NCBI GenBank assembly: GCA_045222295.1
Contig: JBGUXP010000006.1
Span: 1 to 64,000, forward strand
Direction of reading: 5' to 3'
DNA: 64,000 nucleotides
DNA from: Colimorpha sp045222295
GTDB lineage: Bacteria; Bacteroidota; Bacteroidia; Bacteroidales; P3
The position numbers and the translations under genes were made by a program. Below are positions 28,701-35,618 of the stretch, one piece after another; position 1 is the stretch's first letter; each line of letters begins with the position of its first letter. Under the pieces are notes generated by a model that saw only the letters and a list, made by a program, of their open reading frames with translations, did no database searches and was not told the origin of the DNA.

Positions 28701-29418
28701 TACCGCTTCGAACTATAACTTCTACTACCGTGCCCGCAATGCCGCCACCTGGCTGCGCATACCCACAACCACCAACAGCGTCAATCTGACGGGTCTGACG
28801 GCCGACACGGTATACGACATGTATGTCATAGCCATCTGCTCGGCTACCGACAGTTCTTCGGCCAGTGCCACGCGCCAGCTGCACACCGTTTGGACCAACC
28901 CGCAGCCCGAATGCGACATCGTGACCAATGTCACCGTCAGCGACATCACCGTCACCTCCGCCAAGGTAGCCTGGACGGCTCCCGCTGGTCAGACCCGTTG
29001 GGAGATTAATTACGGTGTCAACACCGTCGAAGTCACCACCAACCCCTACACTCTCACCAGCCTCTCCGACAGCACTACCTACACCGTCAAGGTGCGTGCC
29101 CTCTGCGGCGAAGGAATGGCCAGCGAATGGAGTGACGTTACCTCCTTCACCACCCTCCACCAGCATGAAGGCATCGACGATGTGAACGCCAGCCATATCG
29201 CCCTCTTCCCGAACCCTGCCAGCAGCACGGTGACCCTTATGGGTATCGAAGGCCCGGCAACGGTATCGGTGGTCGACATGAATGGCCGCGAAGCCGGCAA
29301 GTGGACCGTGATCAACGGTAAGCTCACCATTGACGTCACAGACTTTGCCCAAGGTGCCTACTTCGTCCGCATCGTCGGCGAACAGGTCAACGCCATTCGC
29401 AAGCTCATCGTCAGATAA
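22729..29418 (+). CDS. Giant T9SS adhesin-like protein with fibronectin III and cleaved-adhesin-like domains, 2229 aa
   Basis: A signal peptide (residues 1-23) is followed by a long array. Jelly-roll domains of cleaved-adhesin/MAM type begin near residues 36, 457, 1084, 1342 and 1591 (motifs such as LPYSTSFEGD...CW). Fibronectin III domains start near 190, 375, 625, 720, 994, 1255, 1507, 1744, 1968 and 2060, typically ending with TxYxVxVxxxC. An unassigned domain lies at about 818-990 and a CUB-like domain at about 1841-1964 (GYELYIRC end). Residues 2149-2229 are a T9SS type A sorting domain (FPNPASSTVTL, YFVRIVG, KLIVR), so export through T9SS and surface attachment are expected. No catalytic motif is visible; adhesion or peptide binding is an inference. 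Two hairpins follow the stop. Confidence 0.88.
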   Translation: MKKFTFLTALAALLLLPSLANAQSTDCTNAVVVTASTPFTEGFESGSMPDCWTQSGSSSTEWSVATGDYSSATGAHSGTYNAKININAYSGDKTLITPLLDLSSMSAAQITFWHVQRAWGSDVDELTVKYRTSESGTWTTLQTYTSAYSTWTEESIILPNTSATFQIAFECSSHYGYGVGLDDITIGAPPTCLAITNLNVSNITTDNATISWSDLLNDNSTTYTISYWTNNNTPTVITGISNTSYTLTNLDANTGYNFSVTANCSSTDASVPTEGSFATLCGGSTCNLTLTGGYYIQFKIYQNGALKGTYNPQGGSSTAEVCNSDPVIVVINNTSSYTAYNYSVTDLAGTVLMSGNLSSSNSITDTIATPCPTCIPPTALQIGSVTTDEIHISWTPRSDATQFIVYIGDSLVNDNVTDTFYTFTNLNANTLYTVKVQSVCTTDDSSAIVGTNVRTACGAITLPYIVDFEDAAYNGAWYPCWDSVIHAGTDPSVNDQNSPANHTPGGTYAMYLQANNSQHYNLVVSPQVPLPGNQIFVSFWARVTSSNSAWLKAGVMTNPHDTSTFIPLVQVSGNSWNEYTFTTSTLDPDATYYIAWLGYGVPSGYYSTTAFIGKFDDIIIRQDNGCNKPNMAVVDSVGPYTAYLTWTTGGATATAYDLFYGTLNNIDSAAVVTVTDLDDTVHYTLTDLLPQTTYHAWVRTACGSDSADAKYIGSFTTQLTCAPVLNATMSNISYTAAQIEWAYDTTQGFPTEGVQITVVDNNDNTVAPVVVEVEGTSHTLNNLAAGHGYTVTLRNMCQAESQMDTAAAVNVSFMTLSCSEIASDGNTNNYIPTHTYYGNTYCQMLYLASEMPNVNSINGIAFNVVTRNSTNNQNRQFDVYVRHLDTIAFNGNNYFPVDSTMLYAANVTFSTASAGWQVIPFDSTFVYNGTSNLLITINDHTNGYGTAASFASISAPNRGKYSYRDNTPWTPSIMTDGNNLNMIPAVRFVADCEVPSCFAPMLTLGTVDSTSIAVTWVSTGTESEWAIGYKAEGSNTITWADNTVTDFAYTFTDLTPNTFYTLYVGSLCNGDTLTASVSAKTSCAAISLPYSTSFEGDVVNEAPSCWTVVNSYNYGTYDPTTWDYIYVDYPAVSTGAHTGSNSLGFVSDNVSTLIASSPLPANGEALLVSFWAQTNDDGGYATLTLEAGLMTNLASASTFVPMVTLTGSNDYAIHEFVTPELSSDSTYYLAFRYNASNSYGNADVDDIEIRLDDGCHRSTNVVALGTSVDEIDVTWTNDNLTNEYAVRYRVRGTNLWTTLTNIYTTSTTLTLLDTATAYEIMIGTVCSIDTQWTVAVTAKTTCAPMVLPYSNSFENDIPGDMPACWNNSGATETDYYGNTYPSVLDEEAHTGDNALVFSYINGTSIVSSEAVPLPGDSIHVNFWAKVDNSPYYASPLIEAGVMTNPTIDTTFIPFDTVTATSYQMYEFNTSALNHNEIYYVAFRYTSSTNNYLSAYVDDINISLFEGCMYPTNLVATPSGNSVSLTWSNTGSTTNFAIQYRAAGDTTWTALNNVSTTTASISNLDASTAYEVRVGTVCGTSTLWTSTSFQTDCGLLPVPYAEDFEAYARDVMPPCWIWSSTYATHDDGGVFLKAYHGGGSEYVVLPQLDGAISKLKVEFDTKVGTIAERDGILIGVTDASGTLLAWLDTLQDPNFSRNNHFRKTVYFPSYINRIPAGAARVAFAQYRNWNEWALIDNINIEVLPDCYPVDNLVGHNLDDIENTTFTWTPMGGATQWQVYVDTMTVDIDSLANLPESLFVDVYEPSYTLPIGMIQGGGIYNFFVRSNCGQFQSTWVKNEFGAGTIIMDQATDTVTGCGFVVYDNGGPIRGYEAPSSNELVLRTENVGSQLQIFGGKFGFGTSPATLTVYDGEGTTGAVLFTYNTVDGRDTMLNTILATSTTGSLTITFSVSGNLAHTGYELYIRCTDGALCPRPTELQATMTSESTATATWTGTASNYNFYYRARNAATWLRIPTTTNSVNLTGLTADTVYDMYVIAICSATDSSSASATRQLHTVWTNPQPECDIVTNVTVSDITVTSAKVAWTAPAGQTRWEINYGVNTVEVTTNPYTLTSLSDSTTYTVKVRALCGEGMASEWSDVTSFTTLHQHEGIDDVNASHIALFPNPASSTVTLMGIEGPATVSVVDMNGREAGKWTVINGKLTIDVTDFAQGAYFVRIVGEQVNAIRKLIVR

Positions 29419-29429
29419 CCCTCCTCACA

Positions 29430-29505
29430 GTTGCGGCGGCCTTCGCCGCCGCAACTTATACCCACAAAAAAAGCCCCGCCGATTGGCGGGGCTTTCTGTT
29501 TTTAC
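29430..29505. terminator. Double hairpin terminator between convergent genes
   Basis: The first hairpin (about 29430-29455) pairs GTTGCGGCGG with CCGCCGCAAC. The second (29471-29494) pairs AAGCCCCGCC with GGCGGGGCTT, with an A-run before it and a T-rich run after it, so it can terminate both the plus-strand giant gene and the minus-strand kal gene. Confidence 0.85.
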
Positions 29506-29514
29506 GCTTGATAC

Positions 29515-30048
29515 TTATTTCTTCTTTGCAGCGGCCTTCTTGGCGGGAGCCTTTTTAGTGACAGCCTTGGGAGCGGCGGCTTTCTTGGCGGCAGCCTTAG
29601 GAGCAGCAGCCTTCTTAGCAACGGGCTTGGGGGCAGCAGCCTTCTTGGCCACGGTTTTTTTATTGTAGCGCTGGCAATCCATGGGGGTGACGCAGGTGCC
29701 GGTAGCACGGGCTACGAGGATACGCTCCTCGAGGACCTCGGCGGCGCTGGCGCTGATCTCCGGCAGGGTGCGGATGACCTTGTAGGCCTCGAATTTCATC
29801 TTGCGGCTGGTGTTACCAACATGGGTAATCTCGCCATAAGCCTCGATATAGTCGCCGGCATAGACAGGAGCCTTGAACTCCACCATGTCGTAGGCACAGA
29901 AGAGACCTTCGTCGCCATCCTGCTTGATGAGAAGCTCGGTGGCCACATCACCAAAGAGATGAACCATGTGGGCGCCATCAACGAGATTTCCACCGTAGTG
30001 GGCGTCCTTGGCGCTCATGCGGACGCGAAGCATAGATGTAACTGCCAT
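29515..30048 (-). CDS. kal: 3-aminobutyryl-CoA ammonia-lyase with Lys/Ala/Pro-rich tail
   Basis: Residues 1-125 form a hotdog-fold enzyme of the 3-aminobutyryl-CoA/beta-alanyl-CoA ammonia-lyase group (motifs MSAKDAHYGGNLVDGA, FGDVATELLI, DGDEGLF, APVYAGDYIEAYGEI, VGNTSRKMKFEAYKV). In lysine fermentation this step removes ammonia from 3-aminobutyryl-CoA to give crotonyl-CoA. Residues about 129-177 are a basic tail of decapeptide repeats (VAKKAAAPKP, VAKKAAAPKA, AAKKAAAPKA and so on) resembling histone H1 tails, not expected for this enzyme. The frame continues without a break and stops just before the terminator. The CoA-transferase subunit gene lies 9 nt upstream in the same operon. Confidence 0.85.
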   Translation of the reverse strand: MAVTSMLRVRMSAKDAHYGGNLVDGAHMVHLFGDVATELLIKQDGDEGLFCAYDMVEFKAPVYAGDYIEAYGEITHVGNTSRKMKFEAYKVIRTLPEISASAAEVLEERILVARATGTCVTPMDCQRYNKKTVAKKAAAPKPVAKKAAAPKAAAKKAAAPKAVTKKAPAKKAAAKKK

Positions 30049-30057
30049 AATGTTTTC

Positions 30058-30705
30058 TTATTTTTTGATGATATAATCGACAAAGATGCCGGGGGTCTTG
30101 ACATTCTCGGGAGAGATGGAACCAGTTTTGACAATCTCCTGGGGCTCGACGATGACGGTGTCGGCGGCGGTGGCCATCATGGGGCAGAAGTTCTGGCTGG
30201 TGCCCTTATATACGAGGTTACCTTCCTCATCAGAGATGTTGGCGCCAATGATGGCGACATCAGCGTGGACGGGTTTCTCGAGAAGATACTCCTTGCCGTC
30301 GACGGTGATTTTCTGCTTGCCATTCTCAACCACAGTGCCAAGACCGGTCTGAGTGAGGACTCCACCGAGACCAGCACCGGCGGCGCGGATCTGCTCGGCC
30401 AAAGTGCCCTGAGGCTGAAGGGTCACCTTCAACTCGCCAGCATTCATCTGATCGATAGTGTTGTTATTGGTGCCGATATGGGTGGCGATGAGTTCCTTCA
30501 CCTGATGGTTGGTGATGAGCTTGCCCACGCCCACCTCAGGATAGGCGGTATCGTTGCAGATGATAGTGAGGTCCTTAACGTTGCGGGCAACGAGCTCGTC
30601 GATGAGAGCGATGGGGTTACCCACTCCGAGGAAACCTCCAACCATAACGGTCATGCCGTCGTGAATTTTGTCGGCGGCCTCTTTTACTGTGACAAATTTG
30701 TTCAT
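30058..30705 (-). CDS. atoD: Acetate/acetoacetate-type CoA-transferase alpha subunit
   Basis: A 215-residue class I CoA-transferase subunit A. The start MNKFVTVKEAADKIHDGMTV and the motifs VGGFLGVGNP, PQGTLAEQIRAAGAGLGG and GTVVENGKQ fit AtoD/ScoA. The enzyme normally works as an alpha-beta complex that moves CoA between short acyl groups; in lysine fermenters it activates the beta-keto or butyryl intermediates. The alpha gene is followed by kal, but no beta subunit (atoA) is visible on either side. The ATG at 30705 was chosen because the longer frame upstream runs antisense over the divergent secreted-protein gene. Confidence 0.88.
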   Translation of the reverse strand: MNKFVTVKEAADKIHDGMTVMVGGFLGVGNPIALIDELVARNVKDLTIICNDTAYPEVGVGKLITNHQVKELIATHIGTNNNTIDQMNAGELKVTLQPQGTLAEQIRAAGAGLGGVLTQTGLGTVVENGKQKITVDGKEYLLEKPVHADVAIIGANISDEEGNLVYKGTSQNFCPMMATAADTVIVEPQEIVKTGSISPENVKTPGIFVDYIIKK

Positions 30706-30750
30706 GATATATACTATTTTACTTATTGTTGCGTTATTAAAATCAAAGTG

Positions 30751-30758
30751 CAAATATA
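30751..30758 (-). promoter_or_regulatory. -7 element upstream of atoD
   Basis: TATATTTG on the minus strand (plus CAAATATA) lies about 45 nt before the atoD ATG. No well-spaced -33 box is seen. Confidence 0.45.
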
Positions 30759-30787
30759 CTACATTTTTTGCAATCCGAAAAAAAAAA

Positions 30788-30819
30788 TTTGCACAGATGA
30801 CGAAATATGAGTATTTTTG
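30788..30819 (+). promoter_or_regulatory. Promoter of secreted protein-gtrA pair
   Basis: TTTG at 30788-30791 and TATTTTTG at 30812-30819 are spaced by 20 nt. The start codon at 30847 lies about 27 nt beyond the -7 box. Confidence 0.7.
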
Positions 30820-30846
30820 CATCTGAAAACTAACAAGAAAAAGGTA

Positions 30847-31482
30847 ATGAAGAAACTGATTTTGGGGCTTGTTATCATGCTTTTTGGCGCTGTCGCGAGT
30901 GCCCAGGAATTCATAGAGCCTGTTGAAAAATGGAAAGTCTCCGAGGTGTGGGGAAACAACTACCACGGTTGGGCGTTCCATCAGGACGTGACCGTCGATT
31001 TCACCGTTGAGGGCCAGGACGGCCGCTTCACCCCCACCGATGCCGAGATTGCCGACGCCGAAGCTCTGGTGCAGAAAAAAATCGCCTATGTCAACCGCGA
31101 GCACTACAATCAGGGAGGAATGTGCCCCATCATCGACGAGCACATGCGCTTGTATCGCCGCCAATATGTGGGTTTCACCAATGACCGCGGCGACCATATC
31201 ATCTGGATGAGCGGCCTTTGGGATGACAATCTGAGCGACGAGAAGCTAGCCTCCGATATCATCCTCACCCGTGGCGGTTGCGGTCATTTCTGGCACATCA
31301 AATGCAACCTCACCACACGCAAAGTCTATGGCCTAGAAGTCAACGAGGAGGGCGATGTGCAACTCGTCCCGCGCGTCAAGAAACCCATGCCCCGCATCAG
31401 CAAGTCGAAATCCCGCGATAAAAAACAGAAAGTCCGCAAGACCGGCATCATCCATAGCCCTGAGGAGAAAGTGTTCAATTGA
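30847..31482 (+). CDS. Secreted protein of unknown function, 211 aa
   Basis: The start MKKLILGLVIMLFGAVASAQ is a clear signal peptide, and this ATG follows the promoter at 30788-30819. The mature protein contains conserved-looking segments (AYVNREHYNQGG, MRLYRRQYVGFTNDRGD, IILTRGGCGHFWHIKCNL) and ends in a basic tail (KSKSRDKKQKVRK). Two Cys in the GGCGHFWHIKC region may be paired or bind metal. I do not recognise a characterised family. The stop codon overlaps the ATG of the GtrA-like gene by one base, so the two are probably translated together. Confidence 0.75.
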   Translation: MKKLILGLVIMLFGAVASAQEFIEPVEKWKVSEVWGNNYHGWAFHQDVTVDFTVEGQDGRFTPTDAEIADAEALVQKKIAYVNREHYNQGGMCPIIDEHMRLYRRQYVGFTNDRGDHIIWMSGLWDDNLSDEKLASDIILTRGGCGHFWHIKCNLTTRKVYGLEVNEEGDVQLVPRVKKPMPRISKSKSRDKKQKVRKTGIIHSPEEKVFN

Positions 31483-31910
31483 TGGAGCTGAAGCCGCTCA
31501 TACTTAAGTTCCTCAAGTTCGGAGTAGTCGGTGCCAGCGGCACCGTGATTGACTTTGGACTGACAGCTCTCTGCAAAGGCATCCTTGGTATACCGGAACT
31601 GCTGTCCAACGCCATTGGATTCACTCTTGCTGCCACAAGTAATTACTACCTCAACCGAGTATGGACGTGGAAAAGCACATCCAAAGATGTCGGTGTCGAA
31701 TATGCCAAGTTCTTCTTCGTTTCCCTCCTGGGATTGGGACTCAACACACTCATCATATTCCTGTTGAAAGACATAAGCATCGTCCCGCGCTTTGTTGACA
31801 CCACACTTGACTGGGATTTCTGGATTGCAAAAATCATTGCTACAGCCGTCGTGATGGTGTGGAACTTCATAGCAAACAACTTCTTCACCTTCCGGAAAAA
31901 GAGACTTTAA
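31482..31910 (+). CDS. GtrA-like membrane protein
   Basis: A 142-residue protein with about four membrane helices (FLKFGVVGASGTVIDFGLTAL, LLSNAIGFTLAATSNY, AKFFFVSLLGLGLNTLIIF, IIATAVVMVWNFIANNFF). The motifs FGVVGASGTVIDFG, NYYLNRVWTW and NFIANNFFTFRKK are typical of the GtrA/DPMS family, which is linked to membrane transport of lipid-linked sugars. The ATG at 31482 overlaps the preceding stop. The sugar substrate is unknown. Confidence 0.88.
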   Translation: MELKPLILKFLKFGVVGASGTVIDFGLTALCKGILGIPELLSNAIGFTLAATSNYYLNRVWTWKSTSKDVGVEYAKFFFVSLLGLGLNTLIIFLLKDISIVPRFVDTTLDWDFWIAKIIATAVVMVWNFIANNFFTFRKKRL

Positions 31911-31945
31911 CCAATTAACGCAATCACATATTAACACATTCAGAT

Positions 31946-33148
31946 ATGGAAATTCTGTCCAATAGAATTCTCAATATGGCCGAGAGCGAGACTCTCGCCA
32001 TGACCGCCAAAGCCCGCGAGCTCAAAGCCCAAGGCAAAGATGTCATCAGTCTCTCCATCGGAGAGCCCGACTTCAACACTCCCGAGGTGGTGAAGGAAGC
32101 CGCCAAGAAGGCCATCGACGACAACTTCACTCACTATCCTCCCGTGCCCGGTTATGCAGATTTGAAAGAAGCTATCTGCACCAAGTTCAAACGCGACAAC
32201 GGACTGGAATACAAGCCCGATCAGATTGTCGTCTCTACTGGTGCCAAGCAGAGCCTGTTCCAGGTGGTGCAATGCCTCATCAACCCCGGCGACGAGGTGA
32301 TCATCCCCACCCCCTTCTGGGTCTCCTACAAGGAGTTCGTCCGTCTGGCTGAGGGTAAGTGCGTCTTCGTGAAGACCAATCTAGAGAACGACTTCAAGGT
32401 CACTCCCGAGCAACTTGAGGCAGCCATCACCCCCCGCACCAAACTCATCATGTTCTCCTCGCCCAGCAACCCCACCGGCATGCTCTACACCAAGGAGGAA
32501 CTGAAGGGTATCGCCGAAGTGGTGGCCCGTCACGAGAACCTCTTCGTCATGGCCGACGAGATTTATGAGCACATCAACTTCGTGGGCAAACACGAGAGCA
32601 TCGCCCAGTTCCCCGAGGTCAAGGAGCGTGTCATCACCGTCAACGGCGTCGCCAAGGGTTTCGCCATGACCGGCTGGCGTATCGGCTTCATCGCCGCCCC
32701 CACCGTCATCGCCAAAGCTGCCAACAAGTTGCAAGGCCAGGTAACCAGCGCCACCTGCTCCATCGCCCAGAAAGCCACTGTCTGCGCCATGCTTATGGAT
32801 CCCAAGACCAGCAAAGACATCATCGACATGCGCAATATCTTCCAGCAGCGCCGCGACATGGTCTACAAACTCCTGTGCGACATCCCCGGGCTGAAAGTGC
32901 GTCTGCCGCAGGGTGCCTTCTACTTCTTCCCCGACGTTAGCGCCTACTATGGCAAGTCGTTCAACGGCAAAAAGATTGAGAACTCCACCGACATGGCATT
33001 CTACCTCCTCAACGAAGCCAACGTGGCCACCGTCATGGGTTCCGCCTTCGGCGACGACAGCTGCATCCGCCTCTCCTATGCCACCTCCGAGGACCTCCTC
33101 CGCGAAGCCCTCCGCCGCATCAAGGAAGCCTTTGCCAAACTGCAGTAA
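31946..33148 (+). CDS. aspC: Aspartate aminotransferase (class I aminotransferase)
   Basis: A 400-residue PLP-dependent aminotransferase of the AAT Ib branch. Visible motifs are ISLSIGEPDFNTP, FTHYPPVPGYADLKEAI, STGAKQSLFQV, the substrate/PLP segment SPSNPTGMLY, MADEIYEHINF and the PLP lysine in VAKGFAMTGWRIGF. The C-terminal Arg motif is SCIRLSYATS. It probably interconverts aspartate and oxaloacetate in the cytosol; relatives also accept other amino acids, so substrate range is open. It stands 35 nt after the gtrA-like gene and has its own terminator. Confidence 0.92.
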   Translation: MEILSNRILNMAESETLAMTAKARELKAQGKDVISLSIGEPDFNTPEVVKEAAKKAIDDNFTHYPPVPGYADLKEAICTKFKRDNGLEYKPDQIVVSTGAKQSLFQVVQCLINPGDEVIIPTPFWVSYKEFVRLAEGKCVFVKTNLENDFKVTPEQLEAAITPRTKLIMFSSPSNPTGMLYTKEELKGIAEVVARHENLFVMADEIYEHINFVGKHESIAQFPEVKERVITVNGVAKGFAMTGWRIGFIAAPTVIAKAANKLQGQVTSATCSIAQKATVCAMLMDPKTSKDIIDMRNIFQQRRDMVYKLLCDIPGLKVRLPQGAFYFFPDVSAYYGKSFNGKKIENSTDMAFYLLNEANVATVMGSAFGDDSCIRLSYATSEDLLREALRRIKEAFAKLQ

Positions 33149-33183
33149 ACTGGTACACAGGCACCCTTGCCTGCGAAAAACAC

Positions 33184-33220
33184 AGCGGGCCGCCCCCATC
33201 TGGACGGCCCGCTCTTTTTT
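33184..33220 (+). terminator. aspC terminator
   Basis: AGCGGGCCG pairs with CGGCCCGCT around a 12-nt loop, followed by a run of six T, about 35 nt after the aspC stop. Confidence 0.88.
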
Positions 33221-33224
33221 ATCA

Positions 33225-34271
33225 TTACCACAAATCCGCGGCGTGGTAGAACCCCAGTGGTCCTCGGTGGAAGACCACCATCACCGAGTCGCCGCCATAG
33301 ATGTTCGACCGCTTGCCCAGGCGATACTGTATATAGCCTTTTTCGGGCTCGGAGACAGCTACACAGCACGTATATATATTCCCCCGTCGGGTAATGTGTA
33401 CATACGATTCCTCCACTGTAGCGTGGCTTATGATGTCCTCGTCGCTGGCCAGCATCCGGTCCACGCTGAAGACGGCAAACATCAGCAGCCCCATAGCCAC
33501 CATGTTGATACATACCGTCGGGAAGAAGCCCCACCATCGTTTCACCACCCGCAGCAGCATCAGTAGTCCAGCTATGGCCGCGGCAATAGCCAGGTAGGCC
33601 CACTCCGAGAGGGTGAACGGTGTGAGCGTTTCAGCGTAGTCGCACCAACCTATAGTAGCCACAATGACCAGCGCTATGCAGGCAACCACCCCCAACAGCA
33701 TGAGTAGTGCATAGCCCACTCCGGAACAGCTGAAATCTATCCTGCGCAAGAAACTGCGCACATGCCACCACAGACTGTGCTTTACCACGTTGATGGTAGC
33801 CAGCAGGGTGAGCATCTCGTTGGGGTAGTTCACATAGGGGGCCTCGCCATCCGCCACGGCCTGCACCGTCTCCTCTCCCGTCTCCTCGTCTTCGTAGGCC
33901 ATGTAGGAATAGCTGCGCCCCTTGGGGTCGACGATAGTCAGGCAGTCGGCCAGAGGATGGTCAAAGCCTATATAGAGCATCCTACCCCTCGGCAATCCTC
34001 CCATGCTGTCGGCGCCAAGGCGTATCCATGCCCGCAGGGTAACGTCGGGGCTTCCGCCAAAGGCGCGCTTGAGGGCCAGGCAGAGCCCTTGGAAGTCCCA
34101 CGCATGGCAGCGGTGGTCAGGACGCAGGGCGAAACAATCGGTGCGACGCGTGGCGAAGACTTCCAGCGTGCTGATGCTGCTGCCCTCACTGCGCATCTCC
34201 CGTGCCACATGTCTAGCCACACGCTCCACCGCATCCTGCGTTGCCCATTGTATCAGAATAAGTTCCCTCAT
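33225..34271 (-). CDS. Membrane protein of unknown function, 348 aa
   Basis: The N-terminal half (about 180 residues) is soluble and has no signal peptide. Three membrane helices follow: about 185-211 (LLMLLGVVACIALVIVATIG), 222-244 (AYLAIAAAIAGLLMLL) and 248-275 (INMVAMGLLMFAVFSV). A C-terminal soluble region (YVHITRRGNIYTCCVAV, GGDSVMVVFHRGPLG) then looks like a small beta-domain. It lies opposite the aspC terminator and no recognised family motif is seen. Codon use is less biased than in the metabolic neighbours. Confidence 0.7.
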   Translation of the reverse strand: MRELILIQWATQDAVERVARHVAREMRSEGSSISTLEVFATRRTDCFALRPDHRCHAWDFQGLCLALKRAFGGSPDVTLRAWIRLGADSMGGLPRGRMLYIGFDHPLADCLTIVDPKGRSYSYMAYEDEETGEETVQAVADGEAPYVNYPNEMLTLLATINVVKHSLWWHVRSFLRRIDFSCSGVGYALLMLLGVVACIALVIVATIGWCDYAETLTPFTLSEWAYLAIAAAIAGLLMLLRVVKRWWGFFPTVCINMVAMGLLMFAVFSVDRMLASDEDIISHATVEESYVHITRRGNIYTCCVAVSEPEKGYIQYRLGKRSNIYGGDSVMVVFHRGPLGFYHAADLW

Positions 34272-34339
34272 CGTAACAATGCGTCAATTCATCTGCAAAG
34301 ATACGAAAAAAACATAGAAGAATATCTTTAAAAAAACTG

Positions 34340-34450
34340 ATGTCCAGTTGATGCCAACTACCTACAAACCAGTTACCAACTCCTTACCAACCCCTACCCA
34401 AGTCCTACCATGGTAGGAGTTGATAGGGTGATGATAGGGCGCTGGGTGGG
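34340..34450. repeat. Micro-repeat palindrome in intergenic gap
   Basis: Left-arm units such as cagttaccaactcc, ttaccaacccc and tacccaagtcc are mirrored by right-arm units such as taggagttgatagg and gtgatgataggg. The centre is the 16-bp perfect palindrome TCCTACCATGGTAGGA at 34403-34418. It has the same build as repeats in other gaps but a different sequence. Confidence 0.65.
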
Positions 34451-34470
34451 CGTTCCTATCTCTTGATTAC

Positions 34471-34503
34471 AAAAAAGGGGCCTGGCAATAGTTGCCAGGC
34501 CCC
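34471..34503 (-). terminator. Terminator of the Ser/Arg-rich protein gene
   Basis: GGGGCCTGGCAA and its perfect complement form a 12-bp stem with a 3-nt loop. On the minus strand it is followed by six T, just after the stop of the 34526-35569 gene. Confidence 0.9.
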
Positions 34504-34525
34504 AAGGATTTTGTTCCATACGTTT

Positions 34526-35569
34526 TTAGTCAGCCTCATAGATGAGGAACTTTGCCTCCTCGGGGACCCAAATGAAGAGTAGCGGGTCTTTGTCGTGCTT
34601 CTTGCTAATCCAGCAGCCGCCGTTCTCGGGGTCGATAACCATGTTGCAGTATTTGCGGTGGATTTTCTGCTCGGCCAGCAGGTGGTCTTCCTTGTCATAG
34701 ACCTGGAGGAAGGTCTCTCCGCCGTCCTTGACGATGGCATACATCACATCGCCGCTGATGCCGTAGGTAACCATGTCGACACTGTAGGTTTCCTTCACGT
34801 AGTCGCGCACCACAACCACATCGGTCACATGGTAGTCATACCAGTAGCTGTTGCAGTAGAGCCAGAAGCCGGGCCAGAACAGGGGACGCAGGGGCAGCGG
34901 ATCCCAGAAGATGGGATGACAGTGAACCACATGGCCATGCCAAGGGTGATAGAAATAGGGGGCGGGGTGGATGGGACGGTGGCTCGGTGGCATGGGTCCG
35001 GGACGGCCGGGACGTGCATAGCCGCCGCTACGAGCACCAGGGTTGGAGGAGGGGCGCACATAGCCCGAAGGGATGGGTCTGTCAGAACTAGCCGGTGTAG
35101 CCATGGCACCACGCGAAGGGGTGGTACTTGAAGCCGCTGAGCTTCTTGCCGGGCCATTGCTGGTTCCCATAGTGCGGCTAGGGACACCATAGCTGCCACT
35201 ACGGGCAGGCGTGCCCAGCGACGAACTGCTACGGCTGGAAGACGAAGAACTGCTGCGGCTAGGAGCACTGTAGCTGTTGCTACGGCTAGGGGTATTGAAA
35301 CTGCGGCTAGAACTCGACGAGCTACGGCTGGGCGTACTAATAGTGCTACGGCTCGGACTGCTGAAGCTACTACGACTGGAACTCGAACTGCTGCGACTAG
35401 GACTACTGAACGAAGAGCTACTGCGACTCGGGCTTGAGCTCGACGAACGGCTCACCGAAGCACCGCCACCGCGACTACCGCCACCACCGCCAGGACGTTG
35501 TGCCAGTGCCGGCGTAAAACTCAGCGTCAGACCTATCATAGCCAATGCAATCAACTTTGAGGTTTTCAT
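34526..35569 (-). CDS. Secreted Ser/Arg-rich low-complexity protein, 347 aa
   Basis: A signal peptide ends at ALAQ (residue about 24). It is followed by a Gly-rich linker and about 110 residues of Ser/Arg repeats (SSPSRSSSS, STPSRSS and similar), then a Pro/Gly/Arg-rich stretch. The C-terminal 140 residues are globular: Trp/Tyr/His-rich (PYFYHPWHGH, FWPGFWLYCNSYWYDYH), then a beta-rich part (DVVVVRDYVKETYSVDMVTYG, MYAIVKDGGETFLQVYD, LLFIWVPEEAKFLIY). No enzyme motif is seen. The gene has its own -7 box (35619-35626) and terminator. A surface or periplasmic role is inferred from the signal peptide only. Confidence 0.78.
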   Translation of the reverse strand: MKTSKLIALAMIGLTLSFTPALAQRPGGGGGSRGGGASVSRSSSSSPSRSSSSFSSPSRSSSSSSRSSFSSPSRSTISTPSRSSSSSSRSFNTPSRSNSYSAPSRSSSSSSSRSSSSLGTPARSGSYGVPSRTMGTSNGPARSSAASSTTPSRGAMATPASSDRPIPSGYVRPSSNPGARSGGYARPGRPGPMPPSHRPIHPAPYFYHPWHGHVVHCHPIFWDPLPLRPLFWPGFWLYCNSYWYDYHVTDVVVVRDYVKETYSVDMVTYGISGDVMYAIVKDGGETFLQVYDKEDHLLAEQKIHRKYCNMVIDPENGGCWISKKHDKDPLLFIWVPEEAKFLIYEAD

Positions 35570-35618
35570 ATCGTTTCTCCTTTCTTATTAGTTTTATTTT
35601 CATGTTCCTTTTCGATTG

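Noticed and set aside
30058..31197. Longer 379-residue form of the CoA-transferase subunit
   Set aside because: The extra N-terminal part runs antisense over the divergent secreted-protein gene and its promoter; the family start is at 30705.
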